64,000 nt of DNA from Agelaius tricolor (lineage: Eukaryota; Chordata; Aves; Passeriformes; Icteridae): positions 21,875,516 to 21,939,515 of the forward strand of contig JALJCS010000015.1 of NCBI GenBank assembly GCA_023055355.1. Reading direction: 5' to 3'. Below the pieces are notes generated by a model. It ran no database searches. It had not been told where the DNA came from and saw only the letters and a list, made by a program, of their open reading frames with translations. Below are positions 12,401 to 24,890 of the stretch, piece by piece. The stretch's first letter is position 1. The number at the start of each line of letters is the position of its first letter. A program made the translations under genes and the position numbers.

Positions 12401-14200
12401 TTTTTTTCTCCTGTGCCAGGGTCTCAGCTCCACGTGAATGGAGACTTGAAATTAAACCAGAGGCAATTACTTAACCACTGTGGACTGGATACCAGATACA
12501 ATGTGAGGAAATGTTTTTCCCTTCCCCATCAATTCAACCCCCCCCCCCCACCCCAATCTCTTAATCCTCCTAGTATCTTAAGTGACACCCTAATTATTTG
12601 TACTATTGCACAGAGTGAACTGTAAGACTTTTGAACTGGTGTTTTCTTGTTAGACTACAAGAAGGAAGAGGTTATTCTGCCAAGATGTTCAGTCTGATGT
12701 TTATGTTCATTCCTTGAAAGGCATGGTTACTTTGTGTAAGAAACTCAGTAGAATTACTGTCTTGAAGACTGGATGAATAATAAAGTGTCTCCTTGTTGTA
12801 ACAGGTGTCTGTGGTCAATGGCACAAGTCCTTTTGCAAGTGACTATGATCTGGCAAACATCATTGCAGCATATTGGGATAGAAATGGTAAGCCTGAATGT
12901 GTAGCTACAGGACAGTAGTAGTTAGCATATTGGCAGCTGTTTTGTGAGGTATATGACTTCTGTATTAATACCTAAAAGCCCCTTAACCTGGACATTTCCT
13001 TTCTCCATTATAGTGACAACAGTCTTTTCAGATCCCAGCCCTGTTTGGATGACTGGAAGAGCAACGGATACACCATTTATCATTAATGCCACTATTCATT
13101 ACCCAGTGGAAGTTATCTTATATCCTTCAAAAACTGCACAAACTGTGACATGACAGGGTTATATTATTTCAGCCTCCACCACATGCAGGCCAAATGAAAA
13201 TGTTTTCTCTTAGATGTGTTGCTAAACTTTTTTTTTTGTTAGCTAAGCAAATGTTACAGTTCTGGAGCTGATGAAATACCTATTTGTCCATTCCTTCAGA
13301 TGGTTGTGCCTTCGTAACCACTTTTTGCCTTTCTTTATTGGTAACCCGTGTTGCTTTTCAGCTTTGCTAAAAAGGCCTTTAAAGCAGTTTGTTAGCTATT
13401 GTCATGGAATATTCGTAGTACATCTTGCTTTGGTTCTGCAGCACCTGCTGTCCCGATCTGTCACAGATGTCACTCACAAAGCATGATACTGTAGTCTGTG
13501 ACCTAAAGCAAATGATTAGAAGTCTGTATGCAAGATCATCTCACCAAATAATAACTCCTGCAGTGGCAGGCTGTTACATTTGTTCATGTGCAGACAGATC
13601 AGAATTTTTATCTTTTGAAAAAGTAATTCTTCATTGATTATGTTCTTTGTTCTTTTTCTGAGACAAGAACAAATCTGCATTTAGAAGAATCTGTATGGAG
13701 CACACTTCTTACAAGATTTGTTTACCTGCCTGAATATTAACAATAAGTACTTCCTGATGACTCAGGCACAAAGCAGGTACTTTACCCAGAATTGGTTTAA
13801 ATGTCTTCTAGGACAGATGTTCTCTCCAGCTTTTGTTACCTACTGTGGTGGAAGGCTTTTAGGTGTTTCTGTGGTTCAGAGGCTTAGCATTTGTGACACA
13901 AACTGCTGTCTTAACAAGGTTTGTGCCTTTCTGTCTATGAGTTTCCTTGTTTAGATATTGCAATGGTAGCATCAGAAGGTTCTCTATTAACACTCCTTGA
14001 CTTTGCTTAAATATCAGCCAGGATTTTGGGAAATTATTAAATTTGCCTGGATCCAGTATGTCAGCATCCTCCTTATCTTTCTTTGGGTGTTCGGTAGGAT
14101 TAAGACATTTTTGTTCCAGAATCAGGTGTTGACTACAATTCCAGTATCACCAGTTCTGCCTGTATCTCCAGTCCTATCCTACAAACAACACCAGTCCTGA
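9418..14200 (+). CDS. TMEM231: TMEM231, transition-zone (MKS/B9 complex) membrane protein, complete
   Basis: TMEM231 is a component of the B9/MKS complex at the ciliary transition zone, where it helps form the diffusion barrier. Seven coding exons are 9,418-9,559, 9,636-9,805, 10,840-10,968, 12,359-12,502, 12,805-12,886, 13,014-13,119 and 14,011-14,200. They total 963 nt (320 aa); the human protein is about 316 aa. A first membrane helix ([20 protein letters not shown]) lies near residues 25-45. A second lies near the C-terminus ([13 protein letters not shown]). Between them is the conserved extracytoplasmic region with [14 protein letters not shown] and an NGTSPF glycosylation-type motif. 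Introns 1-5 are GT-AG with matching phases. Intron 6 has U12 signals. The ATG has a good context (GCCATGG) and aligns with the known start. The extreme C-terminal tail is divergent, as expected. Confidence 0.96.
10036..10135 (+). mobile_element. CR1-type LINE 3' tail fragment
   Basis: The stretch GAATCGTAGCATTACTTAGG followed by GTTGGAAAAAGCCCGTAAGA and CCAAGTCCA matches the general form of avian CR1 3' ends (gene-proximal tail, decayed). It lies within TMEM231 intron 2. No ORF remains. Confidence 0.65.
13120..14010 (+). other. TMEM231: U12-type (minor spliceosome) intron 6 of TMEM231
   Basis: The donor is ATATCCTT (13,120-13,127), the exact U12 AT-type 5' splice site. Near the other end TCCTTGAC (13,994-14,001) is a near-perfect U12 branch-point element. 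Its A at 14,000 is 10 nt from the boundary that restores the reading frame. Joining 13,119 to 14,011 gives VEVILYQPGFWE, matching the family. The sequence ATATC occurs on both sides, so the exact cut can slide by up to five bases, but anchoring on the donor gives AT-AA ends. No GT-AG alternative preserves the protein. Confidence 0.8.
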
Positions 14201-16860
14201 AGAGATGCCTGAGAAGACTTTATAGACATGCCATTCAAAAATAGTTCCCTGATTTTATTCTCTATACACTTCTTACTTCAGAAGATCAGAATTTTGTAAG
14301 TATATTTCAAGTATGCTCTGTTTGTGCATCCTTTTTAAAATACATGTTCATTCACCTAATTTCTTTAGGAACACTGCTTTGGAGCTGGAAAAGTTTATAT
14401 TTTTGACAGTAAAAAACAGCCTAGTTATTTTTTTGCAAATGGAGCATGCGTCAAAAACCATTTTGAAAACTGAAAATAAAAATATGCTAAAAGTAACAAT
14501 ATTAACTGATTTTACTTCTTGTAAATCAATTCACTGCACTCTTAAGAGTTGTCAAGAGTTATTTGTACATGCATTTATGTATGTGCACTATGAAGTGAAA
14601 AACTGCAGGGATGAGTTAAGGTCAGAGATGCGCTTCTGTAACTGTGACTATACTTATTCAGCAATTTAATTATTAAATTGGATGATGAATAAATTCAAGG
14701 TTGATGTGAGAAATCAGGTTTTGGGTGATAGCGTGTGCAAAATTTGCACAACCATTTACTACCGGTATTATTACTGTAGCACCTGACCATTAATTGTGAA
14801 TTGTAAAACAGAGAATCCTTTTATCTATTGAAAGAAAACTAGCAAAAAATTCTGCCAGGGAAGCCTCAGAGTTTCAAAGCAAGTGAATAATTACCTTCAG
14901 AGCTTAAATTGTTTAGAACAGATAAAGATTATAATCACCTGGTAGACATTGAAAGACTATGTCCCTCATTCTTGATGGTGGTGGTCATAGGGAAGATTAT
15001 TTTATCTTCTTTTTCTGGGCTTACTTTTTATGCTAGGCAAGCTTACAAGAGAAAACAACAGAATTTCCATTATATTTTCAGTTTTTTTATTAAAGAATTA
15101 ATTCTAGCAAAGCAGTGTTATGGCAGGACATTTAAATCTAGAATTTAAAACAATTCTAGATGCTAGAATTCTGCAAAAAAACCAAGTGTCTTTGGTTCTT
15201 TTGAACTGTTAAGACACGGTGCAGCTATGAAATATGAAAGAGCAGCTGAGCGGTAGGCCATCTTTTGGCTATCATCCTCTAGAACTGAACATCCTGGCAG
15301 CTGGGAGAGCTATTTTTTCCAGAAGTCTCCAGTTTGCTCTTTGATCTTTGAAGTCTCTATGTGGCAGCATAGGGCTACTGATAACTGGCTTCGTATCAAC
15401 ATCTCCAGAGTCAAAGCAACTGTCTACTGCTTTTTTGTGCTTCTAGCCACTGCACAGCATGAACGAAAGAAGGGGGCTGTGAGCTTGTTTCCACCATATC
15501 TCCTGCTGGTGTACATTTGGTGTGCTCTCCTTTGCAGCAGTAATGGTGCTTGTGTGACTGCATGAGTTAATTCAGGGAGTTAATTATAGTGAAGATGATC
15601 TTTACCAAATATATAATCACTTTTTCAGACAAGTCAGTTCCCTGACTGAACTTGGTATGTATCTGCACAAGCATTAAGGTGGACATGAGCAAAGGGTAGA
15701 AATCTCTGGAGAGACCACAGGACCGCAATTTAAGGGTTTGAATGTACTACTCCCACAAAAATGGAATGCATAAGAATCTTCCTCCAAGCTGAACAGAAGT
15801 CTGTTTCGGTAGCAACAGAAACACAGAAGAGACTAATGCTCGAAAGCCACAGTACTGGGAGACTCCATTAATCCCTCTCCCTTTTTTCTCCTGTTGTAGC
15901 CTTTCACATTAAGTTAGAACACGTGATGCTGCTGACAGCAACACTTCAGTGAATGCATGTGAAATAAGAAATGGAGATCAGGCCTAGTTCCAGAAATACA
16001 GAGAAAAACATCCTTAAGTTTCTCTTTTCCTTTAGATGGCGAAAACTGGAAAAAATCCTGTTCAGTAATGTAAGCAAAGAACTATATACGTTAAAAGGAG
16101 GCAATCAAAAGAGTTTGTTACTTGCAGGTGGCATGTAATTGTTTAATATGACCTGAAGCCACCCCTCCATTTCTTGTCAAAGAGGTTTTTCATGCCTGGA
16201 CTAATAACTGAATGCAGGGTAAAAGGAGCTGTAAAGGCAGATGTTACCACAGTGGGGAAGAAAAACCCTGTGATACATCTGCCTGCGGTCACTTCCTAGA
16301 TGATTTTTATACTGACTGTAGTTCTTGGTTCACAGTTCTGACTCCTTTCTTGAGCTTGAAGAGACATTCTGCTTTTGTAAGTAAACAAGCAATAGAAAAA
16401 AAGCAAGATTTTATAGCTTAAGCAACAAACTGAACTACACAGGAAAAATATATACCTGAGAATCCACTGCAACCAGCATTAGAAGAGGTTTAGGAAGGAA
16501 GAGCCTTTCTCAGAAAGCTATCTGCAAGGACTCTTCTTTTGGCTTGCTAAGCAACACAAAAAGTCAAAACCACCACCATACACCACAGTTGTACTACACA
16601 GATCTCTGTAGACATATGACAGAGCAATCTAAATGCTCGTCATTGAGAAAGGACATGGTGGCTCGAGGACATGGTGGCTCGCTAGGATTAATCAAGGTTT
16701 TAAGTTAAAAGTCCTATGCATAAACTGACGTGGGAACACGGCTCTTACATGGCCGTGTAAGAGCCATGCTTCGGGAGTGTTTTAAGAGGTAGAACTAGGA
16801 GAAAAGAAACCACCTCGCTGCTTTTTAACTCACCAAGCAGCCCCTTTTGTAGGGGGTATT
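14201..16860. other. TMEM231 3' UTR and intergenic DNA
   Basis: AT-rich sequence follows the TMEM231 stop. An AATAAA occurs near 14,476 and another near 14,688; either could end the transcript. I recognise no exon. Near the right edge are a direct duplication of a 16-bp word (AGGACATGGTGGCTCG, about 16,652-16,683) and a 10-bp-arm hairpin (16,740-16,765). Confidence 0.45.
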
Positions 16861-17480
16861 ATCTTCTCGCTCTACTCGCACGAGGCGAGCGGGACGCGGC
16901 CGCGCCAGCTCTGTTCGCCTGGGGGTGCCGAGCCGGGATGGAGGGAGGAGGGGCTGGGAGGAGGGGGCTGCTGCCGCGGGAAGGCCCGAGGCACGCGGGA
17001 CCCCGCGGAGGAGAGGTGGCGGGGCGCTGGCTGCTGCGGCGCCCGCGAGCCGGTTTCGCGAGCCAGGCGGGACCCTGCGGGGCGGGCGGCCTGCCCCGCC
17101 GCGCCGGTCCCACTCGTGCTGGGCGGGACAGGCCAGCGGACCGCCCCTGCCGGGCTGCGCCTTTGCCCGGGGATGCTCCGGGGGCGCTCCGGGGGCGGGC
17201 GGATCGGCTTCTCGGGCTCCTCCCGCTGCCCCGGCGCCTCGGCCACGTATGAAAGCGGTTCATTGTCTCTGTCGGCAGCTCGGAGCCGCGGCGGTGGCGG
17301 GAGGCGGCGACAAGGTACGGACAGGCTGATGCGGGTGGGGGTGCGGTTATGCCACGGGATTGGAAGGCCCGGTCAGACCTTTTTTTTCCGGTCTCAAACA
17401 ACGGTACTTTAAAGGAGATGTTTTTGAGCGGGTTACACACGCCCCTGCCTGTGGCGGCGGACTAGCGGCAATACTAGTTA
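16860..17480 (+). promoter_or_regulatory. CpG island with probable 5' noncoding exon of the sulfotransferase gene
   Basis: This is a dense GC/CpG-rich segment. A candidate exon on the plus strand ends at 17,314 (ACAAG before GTACGG, a fair donor). The next strong coding-exon acceptor downstream is at 22,790-22,791, just before the CHST start, so this is probably its 5' UTR exon and promoter. An ATG inside the exon (17,248) would open a short upstream frame that is out of frame with CHST. The several long open frames on both strands here are the usual result of GC richness. Confidence 0.55.
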
Positions 17481-18149
17481 CGGCGGAGCCGATGTCGCAC
17501 CGATAGAGGTAAAGCTGTCGAAAATCAGCCTGGTTATTTTAGGTGGTTTTTTTTTCTGTACCCATTCAAATACCAGTCTGCATATTGTTGATACAATAAG
17601 CTTCTGCCTTATGAAGATGTGAGATTTCTAGCTGCATAAGAATACTGGAAAGTGATGTTTTGTCAGTGGGGTGATTTACTGCAAGAATTACTAGTAATAT
17701 TGTTGTGTGTTATTCTTTGACCAGCTTTGTCGTGTTCCAGCATTTTACTTTTTTGAGTAGTAAACTATGTTTCTAACGTTAGCTCACAGAACCTTTTTTG
17801 GCGGTAATTGCATTGGTGCAATGTCTGATAGGTGAAGAATGCAGTGAGTAAATTTGATGAGGAGAAGTAGACCTTCAGGTGATCTTTGCTCTATTTATCA
17901 TGCCATGAACAAATGTTTTCCTCTTAATTCTATAAAATGCATGATGACATTCACTGTTATCATTCTTTTTACAGTCAGTATTGCTGCATTTGGTGAATTT
18001 TAAGTACATAAGAGATAATTACATTCATCTCGTATGATTGCTCTGAGAGGTCAGCATACAGGACAGTCATTTTTGGGTAACAAAAGGTTGTGCACATTAT
18101 CCCGCATTAGGTATTCATTTTTCAGTGGAAGAAATCAATCTGGGAAATC

Positions 18150-18205
18150 AACAGAATCACGAAATATTCTGAGCTGGAAGGGACCCACAACTGAGTACAT
18201 TAATC
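18150..18205 (+). mobile_element. CR1-type LINE 3' tail fragment
   Basis: Contains ACAGAATCACGAAATATTCT and GAGCTGGAAGGGACCCACAA, the pattern of an avian CR1 3' end of a different subfamily from the 10-kb copy. It is short and degenerate. Confidence 0.6.
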
Positions 18206-19977
18206 TGTAAGTTCTTTGACTTTAAAAATGCTGCACAGACTGTTTAAAATGAAAGTATGCTGGAAATTTTCTCAGACAGAAAATGGCCAGGGAAGACCAC
18301 TGACAAAGACAGCTAAGATTCAGTTGCTCAGAAGTCATTGTAGGGGAGCAGGTATTTGTAATTCTTCACTGAAATGTTTTTGCTTTAATCCAGCCTGGTT
18401 TTTCAGTCTTCCCACAACAGACCCAGAATTGTTTGTTCTAAGGGAGTGTTTCATCCCAGCCTATTGTCCAAAGCTCAAAGACAGAGCATGGTTTTGACAG
18501 CTCTGAGACACTTTCTGTCTTTCTACAGTCTTTTTAATATCCCAGAAAAAAAAAATTGCAGTTTAATAGGAGGGTCTTTTTTAGCTAGAAAGTTAGTTTT
18601 TGCTACTTGATTAAGTCTCTTCAGGTTGAATTCTGTGCTGAAAGAAGTTACTAAGAAACTCTACTCCTTTCAGAGCTGACCTGAAAAGATCTGATTACTT
18701 AATTCCAACATTATATGTCTTACGTGACAAACGAATAAAAGTCCCTGGAAGCATGAGCTAAATGATCATCATTTCTTTCTTTCTTTTCTGCCTTTCTGGG
18801 TCTGAAAAGTGCTCAACTTAGAAATGAGATATTTTTGGGATCAGTACTACCACTGACTGTATTTTTACCCTGCTTAGTAAAACTGGATAGCTTTCTGTAA
18901 TGTATCTAGTTTCTTGGCAAGCAGATACTAACTAGTGGCCCTGCAGCTCAGCAGTCTATCAAAGACAGTTTAAGTGATGAAGAAAACGATTGCTCTATTG
19001 GCCAGTTTGTATAATTAATTTTCTTTGAACAATATGTAAGAATAGTTGTTGTGGAATTGTCCCAGGGCTCATCTAGTGTAGAATCTTGTTTCCATTAGTA
19101 GCTGTTAGCAGGGAAGCCCAGGAACAGAGCTTGATTCAGGACTGGCAACTAAACCATATAAGCTAATGCTTTTCAGACCACATTTTGAAAATTTGCATTG
19201 CCCTGTGAAGAGATGATTGTGCCTCAAGAATTTGAGAGACTTCTGATGATTCTCTTTACCAGAGCTCTCCTTGAAGAAATAGTATCACCAAAGAAGTACT
19301 ACTACTATCACAGAAAAGGAATAACAGTGTAACTGTTAGTAAAATAACTTACATTAAGGAGTATTCATTACTTACAGAAACACGTATTGTGATGCTTCTG
19401 AGTGTTGCCATACTTCATGTGTCTCAGCTGAGAGATGTGAGAGGCGTCAGAGTGCTGTCTGCTGCAACTTGAGGCCCGTTGCAGCCTGTTTTTCTGCTTG
19501 TTGTAGCTCCCTTGCCACTTGGGGTCAGTCTGATTTTGTCTCTGAGATGGCAGCTGAAGTGGCAGTAATGCTAAAACTTCTGGCCCCACTGCTGGTTCTC
19601 CTTTCTCCCCCCCATGTTTGCAGTTGGCAGGCATGCTATAGTCAGGCAGGTGCACTACGAGGAAGCACTTATGTGGAACAGAGCAGGATAAAAGGAGGTG
19701 TAACAAACCCCAGTTTTGCTTTCCGGAGAGGAGCTTGGTGTGAGCAGGTAGTGCCACTGAGCTGTTGGTGGAGGAGGAGGGCACTAGCAGAAAGAGGCAA
19801 TGCAAAGCAAGTCACAGGCTAGTGTTTCAGCATGCAGCTTCAGTGTGCAGTTTTGGCACATTGCCTTTCTGTGCTGAAAGAGCAAGCTTGCCTAACAGCA
19901 CCATCTGGCGAGTCCTGCAATGGAATAGGTAGAGGATCAGAAGTAGCCTGTATTGCGACATCCCGTTCCTCGCATTT

Positions 19978-20075
19978 GGAATTGTAGAATCATTTACATT
20001 GGAAAAGACCTTTAAGATCATGAAGTCCAACTGTTAATCCAACAATGCCAAGTCCACAACTAAGGCAATGATATA
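19978..20075 (+). mobile_element. CR1-type LINE 3' tail fragment
   Basis: Contains TAGAATCATTTACATTGGAA and AAGACCTTTAAGATCATGAA, followed by GTCCAAC and a CCAAGTCCACAACTAAGGC stretch. This is a clear CR1 3' terminal region, without coding sequence. Confidence 0.75.
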
Positions 20076-22819
20076 ATGTAATCTATTCAGTAGATTTATA
20101 AATATGTGTATACATATATGGATCTTCAGCAACTCTATGAGAAGGTTATTCTATGGGCTTTTCAACAGCTGCTTTCTGCCTCAGCTAAAGTTCATCAAAA
20201 ATCACAGAAGACCTTGTTGGGTTAAAAAAATTGTACTTTAGGGGAATGTGAGTTTAACCTGGGCTAAGATCACCTTAACTGCAGAATGCAATTGGAAATG
20301 GTAAGTGGTTGTTTACATGAAAATAGAATTACACATGCCCAACAAGAAAAGTGCAGAAATAAAGGGCACTGTTCACAGAAAAAGTGGAATATTTGGCCTT
20401 ATGCACTGGAAGCCACACAAGAGAATACTTTACAGATGCTGTATTGTCCTGCGTAATTATGCTTTTTATTTGATGGTGTCTACATGTGTGTATATTCCTT
20501 AGAAACACTCCAACTTTTCTAAAAGGAAAGAAAATTAATCTTAAATATAGAAAACTGATATCTACTTAGTGTTTTACTTTTTCTTGCAGTTTCTGTCATA
20601 ATGAAGTGTAGGGAAATACCTCAGCTGTAGTCATTTGATGTTATTTGTAGCGCTTGAGTCTTGTTAGTTCAGACATATTGTGGACTAATACTCACGTTAT
20701 CTGCTTTTTCATTGGCAGTGTTGTCTTCAACACTACTTGTGTGGGAACTGGAGCAAGGAGAGGTCTGAGAAAGTCAAGGCAAAAGTGAATGTAAAAAACA
20801 GCTTTTGGCTTTTATTCCTCAGTCTCCCACACTCTGCTAATAACATGTAAAGAGCAGTTAGTGTTGCAGCTCTGCAGCATGATTAGAGTGGAGCAACAGT
20901 TCTGCGTAGCTAGAGTAGAAACACATTCTTTAAAAAGCACAATTGAGTTTCTGAAAGCTACATAATAAGTGAGACTGCAATGAGCTGCAGAATGCAGTCT
21001 TAGTGCAGATAATGACTCACGTTTTGCACTCAAGAAAAAGATCCGAGATAGTTGTGTCTGGCTGACTTTCAGGCATAGAGCCTGTTTCAAGAAAAATCTT
21101 TCAATTAGCAAATGCAACTTCAGCTTTGACTTCAGCTTAGATTCTTTCATCCCCTCTGTTTGGTGAAGTGTCAGTGCAGGCTGCTGGATTGCTGGTGATC
21201 CTCGCAGCACAGAGAAACTTGTAGATGCTTCTGGAGATGTAATATGCAAAAAAAAGATGTAATATGTTCAGTATTAGAACAAGGCAGATTTTATCTATGA
21301 AGAATGGCCAAGCTGAACTAAACTAAGGATTTATCTATCTGCTCTTGTGCCTGAGAGTAGCAAGCAGCGGACTGCTAAGGAGAAAGTAATACATTAAGCC
21401 TTGTTTCTTGCAGCATGTCACTGCAATACAGTATACTGTGGGCTATCCGTGGCTTAAGGAATTGCTAAGCCATGGGCTGTAGCCTCATTTTTGCCTTTAA
21501 CAGTCCTTGGAAGGCTTTTCTTCCCTTACTTACTTTAAATCAATGTGATTATTTGTTGAACTCCTGTATACTTTTGCTGCTACAGAATTTTGAAGCAGAG
21601 TTTCACATTTTTAATATGCGGTGTACATAAAGGTTTTGTAATGGGTGATCATTTAATTCAATTCAATTTATTATGTCAAATGAATATGTATCTTTGTTTA
21701 CTAGTCTGCATGATTTTCTTTCAAGAGTTTAGAGTGTGTTGAAAAATGTGTCATTCACTGTAACAAGAAAAAAATTGTAATTGCAAATGCAGCTAGATAA
21801 CAAATAGGTATATGTAGAACTTCTGAGATGATCTGTGTACATGAGTAGTACTTTCCTTTACCTTGCCTGCTAACATTTACTGCCTGCTTGCAAGTGGAAT
21901 CTGCATGAGTGAGAGTACAAAAGGGTAGGTGCCAAAAATCTCTAGTAAAAAGCTGGGGGGAGGAGTGCATGTGTCTTGAACTTTGACTGCAAAGTAAAGC
22001 AGAAATCCACTTGGGCTTGACATGCCTAAGATTTTCTAGGAGTTATATGCAGACAAATCTAACTTGAATGCAAACTCAGGGTATTCCGTCTTGGGGTGTA
22101 TGCACTCCAGACCAAAGATACGTGTCAGCAGCTTTTAAATTTTGTCACCTGTGGCCAGGTGTGGCTTCAGGTTGTGAGTTTTCATCCATCTTCTGCCTTC
22201 TGCAGTTTGGAAAATAGAGGGTTGTGGACAAACACCAATTGGTATAGCAGCCTATGGCCACTGTAGGGTACAGCACTCACATTAGATAAGATGATTTTAA
22301 TTTCAGCACCCACAGCTACCAATGTTCGCATCCACTCCTTTTAGGGGATAGAAATCCTTGTAATGTTAAATTGAAATAGAAATACAGTTGAGCAAGTCAG
22401 AAACTTTTTTTTTCTTCTTTTTTTTTTAGCACAGTGTTTACCAGTGTTCAATTTGAGGGCCTTGCGTATTTTGTAGTTCTGTTTTGATTTTTTTTTAATC
22501 CAAGGGTTGAGCTGCATCAACCCAAGGTTTTCTTCAACATTGAACATTTACTTAGTTCCTTATTTCTGCAGTGATCTTAGTGTCACACATTACTTCCTTT
22601 TTTTTCCCCAACAGCTGTCACCTGCAGTGTTCATCCCCAAGTGCAGCTGATTAAGGAGGCAGTTAATGCCACATACATACATACACATTTGAAGAAAGGT
22701 TTTACTAATGCAAGAGTTTGTATTGTCTAAGTTGTATTGTTATTGTGCCACAGCAGCAATGGTTCACCAGTATTTCCCTTCTCTTTTTCAGCTTTTTTCA
22801 TTACCCTTCCTCGGTGAGA

Positions 22820-24001
22820 ATGGCAAGGATTCGGATTCCTAGCACAATTGTTATAATTTTTGTTACAGTTCAGACTGGATTCTTACTCTTCATGTATGCC
22901 CGGTACAGTAGCTTCATGCCTCAGTCTGAGGAGAAACCATCACAAGTCCACATACTTATTCTCTCCTCTTGGCGGTCAGGATCTTCTTTTGTTGGTCAAC
23001 TTTTCAGCCAGCACCCCAGTGTCTTCTACCTGATGGAGCCTGCATGGCACGTGTGGGTTACAATGTACCAGAACAGTGCCAAAGTCTTACACATGGCAGT
23101 GCGGGACTTAGTCAGGTCCGTCTTTCTGTGTGACATGTCTGTGTTTGATGCTTACATGCCTTGGAAAAGAAACTTATCCGATCTTTTCCAGTGGGCAGCA
23201 AGTCGGGCTCTGTGTTCAGCTCCTGCTTGTGACTCTTTTCAACGTACCGACATAACCAGTGAACTGGCATGCAAGACTCTTTGTGGACGGTATCCATTCA
23301 GCAAGGTGGAAGAAGCCTGTAAAACTTACAGCCATGTTGTCATCAAGGAAGTTAGATTCTTTGACTTGAAGGTCCTATACCCCCTCCTCACTGATCCGTC
23401 CTTGAATCTCAAAATTATTCACCTGGTCCGTGACCCCAGGGCAGTCGTTAAGTCACGGGAACAATCGGTGAAAGCATTAGCCCGTGACAATGGAATTGTC
23501 TTGAGTACCAATGGCACTAAAGTGGAAGATAGCAAATACAAAGTAATGCAAGAGGTTTGTAGAAGTCATGTTCAGATTTATGAAACAGCTACTCTAAAAC
23601 CACCTAATTTCCTGAAAGATCGCTATTTAATGGTCCGTTTTGAAGATCTGGTAAGAGATCCATTATCAGAAATCTCAGAAATGTATAAATTTGCAGATCT
23701 TAGTTTGACTCCCAGGCTCAAAAGCTGGGTTTATAATATCACTCATGGACAGGGACCGGGGAAAAAAAAAGAAGCCTTCAAAATAACATCCCGAGATGCA
23801 GTTAGTGTTTCACAGGCCTGGAGAAATATTCTTTCCTTTCAGAAAGTTAAGAAAATACAGGAAGTTTGCAAAGGTGCTATAAACATTCTTGGTTATCAGC
23901 TAGTGGATTCAGAAAAAGAACAAAGAGATCTGACATTGGATTTGGTGTTGCCAAGACGACAAAATCAATTCAGTTGGTCATCATTTAATCCAAAGCACTA
24001 A
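22820..24001 (+). CDS. CHST6: Carbohydrate 6-O-sulfotransferase of the CHST5/CHST6 type, complete
   Basis: This is a Golgi type II membrane enzyme that transfers sulfate from PAPS to the 6-OH of GlcNAc (or Gal) in glycans such as keratan sulfate. It has 393 aa in one coding exon, the usual length. There is a short cytosolic N-terminus and a signal anchor at about residues 8-26. The 5'-phosphosulfate-binding loop SSWRSGSSF is at 49-57. MEPAWHVW follows near 72-79. The 3'-phosphate-binding motif LVRDPRAVV is at 202-210, and RFEDL is near 273. N-glycosylation sequons include NLS, NGT and NIT. I chose the second in-frame ATG (22,820), 28 nt after an acceptor (TTTTTCAG, ending 22,791); the earlier ATG at 22,718 lies in the intron. 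The position after TMEM231 matches mammalian order. Whether it is the CHST5 or CHST6 orthologue cannot be settled here. Confidence 0.93.
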   Translation: MARIRIPSTIVIIFVTVQTGFLLFMYARYSSFMPQSEEKPSQVHILILSSWRSGSSFVGQLFSQHPSVFYLMEPAWHVWVTMYQNSAKVLHMAVRDLVRSVFLCDMSVFDAYMPWKRNLSDLFQWAASRALCSAPACDSFQRTDITSELACKTLCGRYPFSKVEEACKTYSHVVIKEVRFFDLKVLYPLLTDPSLNLKIIHLVRDPRAVVKSREQSVKALARDNGIVLSTNGTKVEDSKYKVMQEVCRSHVQIYETATLKPPNFLKDRYLMVRFEDLVRDPLSEISEMYKFADLSLTPRLKSWVYNITHGQGPGKKKEAFKITSRDAVSVSQAWRNILSFQKVKKIQEVCKGAINILGYQLVDSEKEQRDLTLDLVLPRRQNQFSWSSFNPKH

Positions 24002-24890
24002 GACATTTTTGAGAGATCTGGGGAGTTGGGGCAGGGTAGTTGTTTGAATATTTCTATACTGCACAGCATATAGTAATTGGAAAATCCTTGGCTGTGACTT
24101 TATCTTTTCGTCTACTCCTTTTCTGTTAATGTAAGAAGTTTTTTTTTCCCCTGAGTTTTTTACATATTAAAAAAAAGAGCAAGATACTTGGTCGGCCTGT
24201 TACTGTGCTGCTCACAGCATTATTTTAAGAATATAATTTAAGCACTTTCTATTAAAAGATGGATTCTTGAAGATGTCTGTTTATTGATAATACTTCTTTT
24301 TTTTCATGCTTTAAGTATTTAAGAATCACAATTCTTTATTTGTATATATGGAACAAAGTAAATAGTAAATTCCTTCACTTGACTTTCTTCTTTAAAGTTG
24401 TTTTGCAGTTGTATATTTTTTTTCAGACTTCTGTTGATGTTTTAAATCTTAACATACAAGTTTTCCAAAAGGTGGGGCAACTGCAGCAGCTGTGTTGTAA
24501 AAGGCTTAAATGGAAACTTCATTTATTGATAGATTTCATAGTGGTTTATTTGGAATAGCAATATTTACAATCAGATACTTGAATGTGATGTTTGCTTGGA
24601 TTGCAAGAACCAAAGGATATGAAGAAACTTTCAGTGGAATCATAGTGGAAATAGCGTTTTAATGCTGTCCCTGTTGTGTTCTAATACCGTGACAAAGAAT
24701 AAGTGCACGCTTGCTCCTGCCACCGCACTCCATACTGTTATCCTCTCTCTGTACAACTATAAGCAATTTGTGAAGATCACTGAGAAGTTTAGTAAGCCTT
24801 GAAAATTTGCGTATCGATTATATTGCTGCATGGAAGTGATCCGTTCAACTTTGATAGCACAGACAGATGCTCGTGTACGGTTAATATTCG
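24002..24890 (+). other. Sulfotransferase 3' UTR and intergenic DNA
   Basis: AT-rich sequence follows the stop codon. There is no perfect AATAAA close to the stop; ATTAAA variants near 24,167 and 24,251 are the best poly(A) candidates. No gene seen. Confidence 0.45.

Larger units (their letters stand above)
17480..22791 (+). other. Probable 5' UTR intron of the sulfotransferase gene, with CR1 fragments
   Basis: This is about 5.3 kb without recognisable coding sequence between the CpG island and the CHST coding exon. It includes two CR1-like tails (about 18,150-18,205 and 19,978-20,075). Open frames here show no family resemblance. If the 17,314 donor pairs with the 22,791 acceptor, this is a single large 5' intron. 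Confidence 0.45.

Noticed and set aside
13120..14010. A conventional GT-AG intron at this TMEM231 junction
   Set aside because: No GT donor and AG acceptor pair near the edges keeps the conserved VI(L/S)YQPGFW reading.
16859..17440. Long open frames on both strands at the 17-kb CpG island
   Set aside because: GC-rich DNA has few stops. Composition is Pro/Arg/Ala-rich with no family motif, and a 5' UTR exon explains the locus better.
22718..22819. Upstream in-frame ATG as the CHST start
   Set aside because: It lies before a strong splice acceptor (22,791), and the added residues do not resemble the family's short cytosolic tail. The ATG at 22,820 aligns with known starts.
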